Below, in pieces: positions 1 through 4,057 of a stretch of 5,460 nt of DNA. Position 1 is the stretch's first letter, and each line of letters starts with the position of its first letter. Where the stretch lies: NCBI GenBank assembly GCA_002401045.1, contig NVSA01000076.1, forward strand, positions 2,132-7,591, read 5' to 3'. Position numbers and translations under genes: made by a program. Under the pieces are notes generated by a model. It made no database searches. It was given only the letters and a program-made list of their open reading frames with translations, and was not told where the DNA came from. The stretch comes from Paracoccaceae bacterium. Lineage in GTDB: Bacteria; Pseudomonadota; Alphaproteobacteria; Rhodobacterales; Rhodobacteraceae.

Positions 1-971
1 CTACTTTCAACCACAACTTTGCTTTCTGGAACCACCACCGTTTCCCCAATTGAAAAGGGTTCGGGCTGGCTAACGGCCAATGTATCTTCGACTAAGATGG
101 TAAGCCCGCCCTGACTGATAGCCACCTTATCAATGCGCACATTTGCACCGATAACAATTGTACCAGAGCGGGCATCGATGATTACCTTGGCAATGCTGTC
201 AGGGGTTACTTGCAGGTTCTCAATTTCAGCCATTAAATCTATGATTGCCATTTTTCCGGGGGGATGTACTTCCACCGTCGCGGGATCAAGAGCCACCGCA
301 ACATTGGAACCAAGGGCGGCATTAATGGCATCCTTGACCCGCATTACTGTGGTCGAGTCTGGCGTACGCATCGAGAGCATAACAGATTTAAGACTGCTAA
401 GCGCAAACTTAACCTCATTCTCAACAATGGCTCCGTTTTCTATACGCGCGACCGTGGGCACGCCTTGAACAATGCTCGCGTTGACACCTTGCGCGTTAAA
501 ACCCGCCACCGCAATCGGGCCTTGAGCCACAGCATAGATTTCCCCGTTGGCACCCGTTAACGGCGTTACAATCAAAGTGCCGCCACGCAAAGAAGTAGCA
601 TCCCCCAATGAAGAGAGGACAACATCAATGGTTGATCCTGTTTTGGCAAAGGGAGGCAGCATTGCGGTTACCATCACGGCGGCTGCATTTTTTGTCTTAA
701 GATCATCGTTGGACAAATTGCCAACGCCCAGGCGCTCCAACATACCTTCGATGGATTTTTTCGTAAAAGGACTGTTTCTAATGCGATCACCCGTCCCATT
801 TAGCCCGACGACAAGTCCGTAGCCCACCAGTTGGTTTTTACGAACACCTTCAAATGATGCAATATCCTTGATCCTGACTTCAGCATAGCCATGCGTAACT
901 GTCAAAAATGTGAGCGCAAGGCCAAGCAATAGGACGGGCCAAAAGAGTATGTGTTTTCGATAGATAGGCAC
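1..971 (-). CDS. flgI: Flagellar P-ring protein FlgI (3' end cut by window edge)
   Basis: FlgI builds the P ring, the periplasmic bushing around the flagellar rod in the peptidoglycan layer of Gram-negative cells. The minus-strand reading frame is open from the window edge up to position 986. The mature N-terminus reads EVRIKDIASFEGVRKNQLVG, followed by YGLVVGLNGTGD and RNSPFTKKSIEGMLERLGV, the family's hallmark opening. Further matches are GGTLIVTPLTGANGEIYAVA, GFNAQG and, near the cut, VIIDARSGTIVIGANVRI. An N-terminal signal peptide (RKH, then a hydrophobic stretch to about residue 26, likely cleavage after GYA at residue 30) fits Sec export. I chose GTG at 971 because GGAG (977-980) lies 5 nt upstream. 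The in-frame ATG at 986 has no ribosome binding site and would add MYGAA. About 323 residues are present; family members are usually about 370, so roughly 40-50 C-terminal residues lie outside. Function is very secure; the start is less so. Confidence 0.96.
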   Translation of the reverse strand, partial: MPIYRKHILFWPVLLLGLALTFLTVTHGYAEVRIKDIASFEGVRKNQLVGYGLVVGLNGTGDRIRNSPFTKKSIEGMLERLGVGNLSNDDLKTKNAAAVMVTAMLPPFAKTGSTIDVVLSSLGDATSLRGGTLIVTPLTGANGEIYAVAQGPIAVAGFNAQGVNASIVQGVPTVARIENGAIVENEVKFALSSLKSVMLSMRTPDSTTVMRVKDAINAALGSNVAVALDPATVEVHPPGKMAIIDLMAEIENLQVTPDSIAKVIIDARSGTIVIGANVRIDKVAISQGGLTILVEDTLAVSQPEPFSIGETVVVPESKVVVES

Positions 972-976
972 AGCGG

Positions 977-980
977 CTCC
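977..980 (-). promoter_or_regulatory. Shine-Dalgarno GGAG deciding the flgI start
   Basis: On the minus strand GGAG is followed after 5 nt by GTG (971-969), which opens the flgI frame just before the signal peptide. No comparable purine-rich motif precedes the upstream in-frame ATG at 986-984, so this site favours the GTG start. Confidence 0.5.
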
Positions 981-985
981 ATACA

Positions 986-1003
986 TTAAACAAGGATGTT
1001 TAA
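986..1003. repeat. 18-bp dyad TTAAACA-AGGA-TGTTTAA in flgI leader
   Basis: Perfect 7-bp inverted arms (TTAAACA / TGTTTAA) surround a 4-nt centre. One end touches the alternative flgI ATG codon, so the dyad lies in the flgI leader and immediately before the likely GTG start. It could be a protein operator or a small RNA hairpin. TTAA at both ends is reminiscent of CtrA-family half-sites, but the spacing (N10) is not the CtrA consensus N7. A second TTAA-N10-TTAA dyad occurs at 2198-2215. Confidence 0.4.
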
Positions 1004-1071
1004 CTATAACTACACATTACCGGTTGAAAAACAAGAACAGAGTAAGAATAATTTAGTTAATTCTTCTTTTG

Positions 1072-1108
1072 CTTGACCCCTTTAAAATTAAATGCAAGGT
1101 TAGATTAA
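1072..1108 (+). promoter_or_regulatory. Possible promoter region for the CtrA-like regulator
   Basis: The flgI-regulator intergenic region must contain divergent promoters. CTTGAC at 1072-1077 is a good -35-like hexamer for an alphaproteobacterial housekeeping promoter. The following AT-rich stretch has TTAA at 1082, 1088 and 1105 but no convincing -10 hexamer at 16-18 bp spacing. TTAA (1088) with TTAG (1100) resembles a degenerate CtrA pair at N8. This is weak evidence based only on motif reading. Confidence 0.2.
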
Positions 1109-1157
1109 ATTATGCATGTTTATTCATGCGCCCTCAAACGAGAGATCATGCAGTCAT

Positions 1158-1895
1158 ATGATTAATGTCTTCCTTTATGAACCACGAGATAAGCGGCGCG
1201 TAGACGTTGCTACAGAACTTTTGTCTGCGCAGATGGTGCCGATAGAAATAAATGATAGTTTTTTTAAGGGAAACCTCTGCGCTTTGAGCAACAGTAAAGC
1301 GACGCCGCAACCATTCTTGATGGCAAGCACTCCGCGCACCTTGGATCACATCCAAAGCTTGCGTGCAGCCGGCTGCCGCAACCCAGTTTTGGTCATCCGC
1401 GGAGAGCGCAACAGCAAGGAAACTGCTGCCGTGCTGGATGCAGGGGCCGATGATGATATTATTACTCCCTTAAGTGGCGTTGAAATACGATCAAGGATCA
1501 GTTCGATTGCGCGCAGGACTTATGGGCAAGTGACAGACAGCATAACCATTGGTGAGGTCACCGCTTTTTTTGATGGGCGCAATCCTGAAATTTCGGGGAA
1601 AACAGTCAAGCTGTCGCCGCGTGAGCATACTATATTTCAATACCTGTTTATTAACGCGCCTAAGGTAATGTCTCGAGTCGCGGTCTATGATGCAGTTTAT
1701 AGCCTGGCGGACAATCAACCTTTTGATAAGGTCATTGATGTATATGTATGTAAGATCCGCAAAAAGATCAGCGCCGCCACCCTATCCAAGCACCACTATA
1801 TTGAAACGGTTTTTGGCCGTGGCTATAAGTTTTCATCTCTAGACGACTCCTTTCCCATTATGCCTAGCGAACAGCCCATACATGCTGCTCTTTGA
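1158..1895 (+). CDS. Atypical (phosphorylation-site-less) response regulator with CtrA-like winged-helix DNA-binding domain
   Basis: Likely a DNA-binding transcription regulator of flagellar genes. Residues 2-120 form a receiver-like fold: strand INVFLYEP at 2-9, PVLVIRGE at 76-83, AVLDAGADDDIITPLSGVEI at 91-110. The expected phospho-acceptor Asp at the end of strand 3 is absent (QPFLMAS, 51-57), the Thr/Ser after strand 4 is Arg (81), and the conserved Lys before Pro is Thr (103). It should therefore not be activated by ordinary phosphotransfer. Residues 145-226 are an OmpR/CtrA winged helix: VKLSPREHTIFQYLF, recognition helix FDKVIDVYVCKIRKKI (189-204) and wing HYIETVFGRGYKF (213-225), strikingly like CtrA. 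Start: ATG 1158 places the first receiver strand directly at the N-terminus; an upstream in-frame ATG at 1116 would add 14 residues. A gagaga stretch lies 12 nt before ATG 1158. It is divergent from flgI. FtcR of Brucella and other Rhizobiales is a comparable flagellar regulator; orthology is unproven, so no symbol is given. Confidence 0.88.
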   Translation: MINVFLYEPRDKRRVDVATELLSAQMVPIEINDSFFKGNLCALSNSKATPQPFLMASTPRTLDHIQSLRAAGCRNPVLVIRGERNSKETAAVLDAGADDDIITPLSGVEIRSRISSIARRTYGQVTDSITIGEVTAFFDGRNPEISGKTVKLSPREHTIFQYLFINAPKVMSRVAVYDAVYSLADNQPFDKVIDVYVCKIRKKISAATLSKHHYIETVFGRGYKFSSLDDSFPIMPSEQPIHAAL

Positions 1896-2154
1896 ACCGA
1901 ATGGCTAGAAAGCGTGTGATGCGTAATTATTCTTAATTATGCCGTAATTTATTTAGCAAATCCAAAATTACTTACCCTTGCATTACCGCTTTGCTGTGAT
2001 CCTTCAATGGCTCAACAGAAAGGGCATTTGCGTCTCTTTTATTTTTGCAACCCATACGTATTCGGCGGAAGCTTGAATTTCGTATCTGCAACTACAGTGC
2101 ACCCTATAGAAGAATCACAAAAAGATGATTCATTCGCGCGCCACTCGATCTAAA

Positions 2155-2169
2155 TTAATGGTTTCTTAA
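2155..2169. promoter_or_regulatory. Perfect CtrA-type box TTAA-N7-TTAA
   Basis: TTAA at 2155-2158 and TTAA at 2166-2169 are separated by exactly 7 bp (TGGTTTC), which is the full CtrA consensus of Alphaproteobacteria. A third TTAA (2175-2178) follows. CtrA controls flagellar genes in this class, so a site between flagellar regulatory genes is plausible. The AT-rich context makes chance occurrence possible, and the site is about 250 bp from the downstream start codon, so which promoter it serves is unclear. Confidence 0.5.
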
Positions 2170-2197
2170 TCAATTTAAAAGTCAACCCTGAAATATG

Positions 2198-2215
2198 TTA
2201 AGATTATGTTCTTAA
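2198..2215. repeat. 18-bp dyad TTAAGA-N6-TCTTAA
   Basis: Perfect 6-bp inverted arms TTAAGA and TCTTAA flank TTATGT. Overall length and TTAA ends equal those of the dyad at 986-1003 in the flgI leader. It is a candidate operator for a dimeric DNA-binding protein, for instance the CtrA-like regulator encoded just upstream. No function is demonstrated. Confidence 0.35.
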
Positions 2216-2266
2216 TAAGGCGACATTCTTCGCTTAAATTCCACAAGTATTTATAGGTTTAACGCA

Positions 2267-2309
2267 TATATGTAGGTATATGATGGGTATATAGTACTAT
2301 ATATAGTAG
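2267..2309. repeat. Four helically phased TATAT units with overlapping palindromes
   Basis: Units TATATGTAGG (2267), TATATGATGGG (2277), TATATAGTACTA (2288) and TATATAGTAG (2300) follow each other at 10, 11 and 12 bp, close to one DNA helical turn. Within them TATATAGTACTATATA (2288-2303) is a perfect 16-bp palindrome and TACTATATATAGTA (2295-2308) a perfect 14-bp palindrome. Such runs are flexible and easily melted, and could bind a nucleoid or regulatory protein upstream of the next gene. It may also simply be AT-rich drift. Confidence 0.4.
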
Positions 2310-2421
2310 TTTTAAATTAACAATTACATACTTTAATGAAAGCACGTTAAAGGTTATTAAATATATATAAATCAGAGTAAACGGTATTTGTGTAAAGTTG
2401 AAACTAGAGATTGGACTAAGC

Positions 2422-3174
2422 ATGCATAACGGAACGTTACTAGAAGGCATTTGGAACGGGCACATAACCTCTACTCAAAGTAGATTTTCCAAGGACATAA
2501 AGCACCTATTAAAATCAATACTACCGTTTTACACTGTATGCCTTAGCGCCAACACCGCTACAATCAGCAGCCGCATTCTTCCTGAAGAAATTGAACTATT
2601 ACCAGCGTTACCCTTAGGTGATATTTTGGCTGAAGAGCTGTCGGAAAATGTTCCTCATGGATCAATGATTGTAATCCTTAAAGAACAAAACTGTAAGGCC
2701 GTGATGAACAAGCCAGACGTTTCGTACCAATTGGGTCTTATCATTGGCGACATGCTTTTGGGCATTATTGGAGAAGGTGTTTTTCCGCTAAAATATGAGA
2801 CAGAGGCCCTTCGGGTGATGGCTAATTCCTACTGCTACCTAATAGAAAACCTGGAACGGCAACAGCACGAAATCTGTTCAAGCAGCTTTCACAATGGCTT
2901 ATCCTATGCGGTAAGCGCGTACTGGAACGGATCAACCCAAAATGATTTGAACACCTGTAAAGCCAAAGAAAAATATGCGAGCAAAATAATGTTGTTCGGT
3001 GGGCACCTTAAGATGCTAAACAGCTACATTTGGACCCGTAACTCCAAACAAAAGCACATTAACCTATCGGAAATACATGGCAAACTGTGTAATCGCCAGA
3101 CTTGGAAAAAGAACATTGTTGGAGCTGTTTTAGAAGAAATTCTATCCGATGCAAGCCAAGTATATAATCATTGA
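2422..3174 (+). CDS. Hypothetical protein, 250 residues, in flagellar regulatory region
   Basis: I do not recognise this protein. The frame is open for more than 750 bp in AT-rich DNA and is much longer than the alternatives there, so it is very probably a gene. ATG at 2422 has GGA (2413-2415) 6 nt upstream; a TTG at 2398 would extend it by 8 residues with no better ribosome site. No signal peptide or convincing membrane helix is seen. The middle (QLGLIIGDMLLGIIGEGVFP, 103-122) is hydrophobic and glycine-containing, preceded by an acidic Leu/Pro-rich segment (ILPEEIELLPALPLGDILAE, 52-71). The region 204-231 is rich in Lys, Arg and His. Six cysteines are scattered (40, 91, 138, 152, 179, 223) without a metal-binding pattern. 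It is soluble-looking and lies between a CtrA-like regulator and a sigma factor on the same strand, so a regulatory or sigma-modulating role is conceivable, but nothing in the sequence shows it. Over 120 bp to the next gene suggests separate transcription. Confidence 0.75.
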   Translation: MHNGTLLEGIWNGHITSTQSRFSKDIKHLLKSILPFYTVCLSANTATISSRILPEEIELLPALPLGDILAEELSENVPHGSMIVILKEQNCKAVMNKPDVSYQLGLIIGDMLLGIIGEGVFPLKYETEALRVMANSYCYLIENLERQQHEICSSSFHNGLSYAVSAYWNGSTQNDLNTCKAKEKYASKIMLFGGHLKMLNSYIWTRNSKQKHINLSEIHGKLCNRQTWKKNIVGAVLEEILSDASQVYNH

Positions 3175-3186
3175 TGCAAACAAGTA

Positions 3187-3210
3187 TTAAATAACATTAA
3201 TCTTATTTAA
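3187..3210. repeat. TTAA ladder with exact 10-bp period
   Basis: TTAA occurs at 3187, 3197 and 3207, each pair separated by 6 bp, so the same face of the helix carries three half-sites just after the hypothetical gene and before the sigma-factor promoter. A TTAA-N6-TTAA pair also occurs at 2347-2360. The spacing is one base short of the CtrA consensus. It could be an operator for a CtrA-family protein with different spacing, or chance in AT-rich DNA. Confidence 0.3.
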
Positions 3211-3213
3211 TTT

Positions 3214-3247
3214 TTGGAAACCAAACATTACTTTAACTATACTTCAA
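3214..3247 (+). promoter_or_regulatory. Candidate promoter of the sigma factor-fliK unit, overlapped by a near-CtrA box
   Basis: TTGGAA (3214-3219) and TATACT (3238-3243) are separated by 18 bp and match the housekeeping -35 and -10 consensus at 4/6 and 5/6. The -10 lies inside TTAA-N7-TCAA (3233-3247), one base short of a full CtrA box, so binding there could regulate initiation. Transcription would start near 3250 and include the hairpin at 3254-3285 in the leader. A small dyad TTTGG-AAA-CCAAA (3213-3225) covers the -35. This is motif reading only. Confidence 0.35.
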
Positions 3248-3253
3248 TATGTG

Positions 3254-3285
3254 CTCTATTATTCTTAACTTAAAGAACAATAGAG
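3254..3285 (+). promoter_or_regulatory. Strong inverted repeat (hairpin) just upstream of the sigma-factor start
   Basis: Arms CTCTATTATTCTT (3254-3266) and AAGAACAATAGAG (3273-3285) are complementary over 13 bp with one mismatch, around a 6-nt centre AACTTA. The right arm ends 10 nt before ATG 3296 and contains TAGAG, the only purine-rich stretch that could act as ribosome binding site. If transcribed, the hairpin would occlude it. It could equally be a DNA operator. There is no following T-run, so it is not a typical terminator. Confidence 0.55.
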
Positions 3286-3295
3286 TTGCCTACTA

Positions 3296-4045
3296 ATGAT
3301 GTCTTTATCCTATCAAGCTGCGATGCAAGAACCACTGTTAGAGGTGATGCAAGAGCGTATGGCTATTAAAAGCTGGCAGGATACTGGCGATCGTAACTCT
3401 TTAGAGCTTTTGGTTCGCTCCCATGCGCGACAAGCTTGGGCAAAGGCGATCAGCTGTGCAAACAACCCAGTACATGTAGAAGACTTAGTGGTTGAAGGTA
3501 TCATTGGGCTGATCCGTGCCGCAAATAATTTCGATCTAAAGTTTAAAGTACGGTTTTCATCCTACGCTGTATGGTGGGTGTCAGCAGGTATTTCAGCGGC
3601 CTTGGCGCGGATTAAAGTTGTTATAGATATCCCTGCCCGAACGTATATTGAAGCCTGTGGTGACAGGTTAACGGACGACCGCACGATACAAGTACAAACG
3701 GCGATCAAAGGCATTGTTCCTTTGGACGGGCCAATGGGTGAGGCAGGGGTTTTTACACCAAAAACCTTACAGTGCCCAGAACCGAACCCCGAAGAACTGG
3801 TCGTGGAGCAATCATCTAGGGTAGCGCTTGCACGAACCCTCTACACAGCAATGGCAGTGCTCACACCTGCAGAGCGTAAAATTATCAAACGATTAAAATT
3901 AAAACCTAATCCAGACTGCATACAAGGGTTAGCTACAGAAATGAAAATCACTCGGACAAGACTACGCCAAATTGAAAGACATGCCCTGATGCGTTTGCGA
4001 AAAGAGCTGCTGAATTGTGGCTTTGAGCTTGAGATGTTGGGTTAA
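3296..4045 (+). CDS. Divergent sigma-70-family RNA polymerase sigma factor
   Basis: A probable alternative sigma factor that directs RNA polymerase to a specific promoter set, by context flagellar. Region 2 spans about residues 34-115: EDLVVEGIIGLIRAANNFD (62-80) is the core-binding helix and VRFSSYAVWWVSAGISAALA (85-104) the -10 melting and recognition segment with the paired Trp at 93-94. PLDGPMGEAGVF (142-153) resembles the linker before region 4 seen in RpoH/RpoD-type factors. Region 4 is about 182-238, with the helix-turn-helix IQGLATEMKITRTRLRQIER (209-228). Region 3 appears shortened and region 1 is minimal, giving 249 residues. In region 2.4 the RpoD residues R436, Q437, T440 and R441 correspond by my alignment to S, A, S and A, suggesting altered -10 specificity. 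Two adjacent ATGs (3296, 3299) are possible starts, with a hairpin just upstream. It lies 12 bp before fliK, probably in one operon. It is not a plain FliA, RpoH or RpoD; subfamily unassigned. Confidence 0.88.
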   Translation: MMSLSYQAAMQEPLLEVMQERMAIKSWQDTGDRNSLELLVRSHARQAWAKAISCANNPVHVEDLVVEGIIGLIRAANNFDLKFKVRFSSYAVWWVSAGISAALARIKVVIDIPARTYIEACGDRLTDDRTIQVQTAIKGIVPLDGPMGEAGVFTPKTLQCPEPNPEELVVEQSSRVALARTLYTAMAVLTPAERKIIKRLKLKPNPDCIQGLATEMKITRTRLRQIERHALMRLRKELLNCGFELEMLG

Positions 4046-4057
4046 CGGATCGTAAAA

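Larger units (their letters stand above)
1896..2421. other. Long AT-rich gene-free regulatory stretch
   Basis: About 525 bp separate the CtrA-like regulator from the next gene. I see no credible coding frame on either strand and no clear intrinsic terminator. Base composition shifts to strongly AT-rich after about 2150. By eye there are about 13 TTAA tetramers, including a perfect CtrA-type box (2155-2169), an 18-bp TTAA-ended dyad (2198-2215) and a TTAA-N6-TTAA pair (2347-2360). Phased TATAT repeats lie at 2267-2309 and a -10-like TATAAA at 2366-2371. At 1923-1947 two TAATTAT copies precede TTAA-N7-GTAA, one base short of a second CtrA box. The stretch probably holds the promoter and operators of the downstream gene; an unannotated small RNA cannot be excluded. 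Confidence 0.6.

Noticed and set aside
133..822. Plus-strand open frames of 91-111 codons
   Set aside because: They lie antisense to flgI, which has unmistakable family motifs; their products are low-complexity and resemble nothing known.
1116..1157. Upstream ATG extending the CtrA-like regulator by 14 residues
   Set aside because: Receiver domains start directly with the first strand, matched by MINVFLYEP at 1158, and the extension MFIHAPSNERSCSH has no counterpart in the fold; no good ribosome site sits before 1116.
1896..1990. Possible terminator after the CtrA-like regulator
   Set aside because: The region contains AT-rich direct repeats (TAATTAT twice) but no GC stem followed by a T-run.
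2123..2142. Inverted repeat GAATCA-N8-TGATTC
   Set aside because: Arms are only 6 bp with an 8-nt loop and no T-run; not a convincing terminator or operator, and such dyads are expected by chance in this much sequence.
2259..2465. Minus-strand 68-codon frame before the hypothetical gene
   Set aside because: It runs over the AT-rich phased repeats and the start of the opposite-strand gene, has a hydrophobic, biased composition and no ribosome site; treated as chance.
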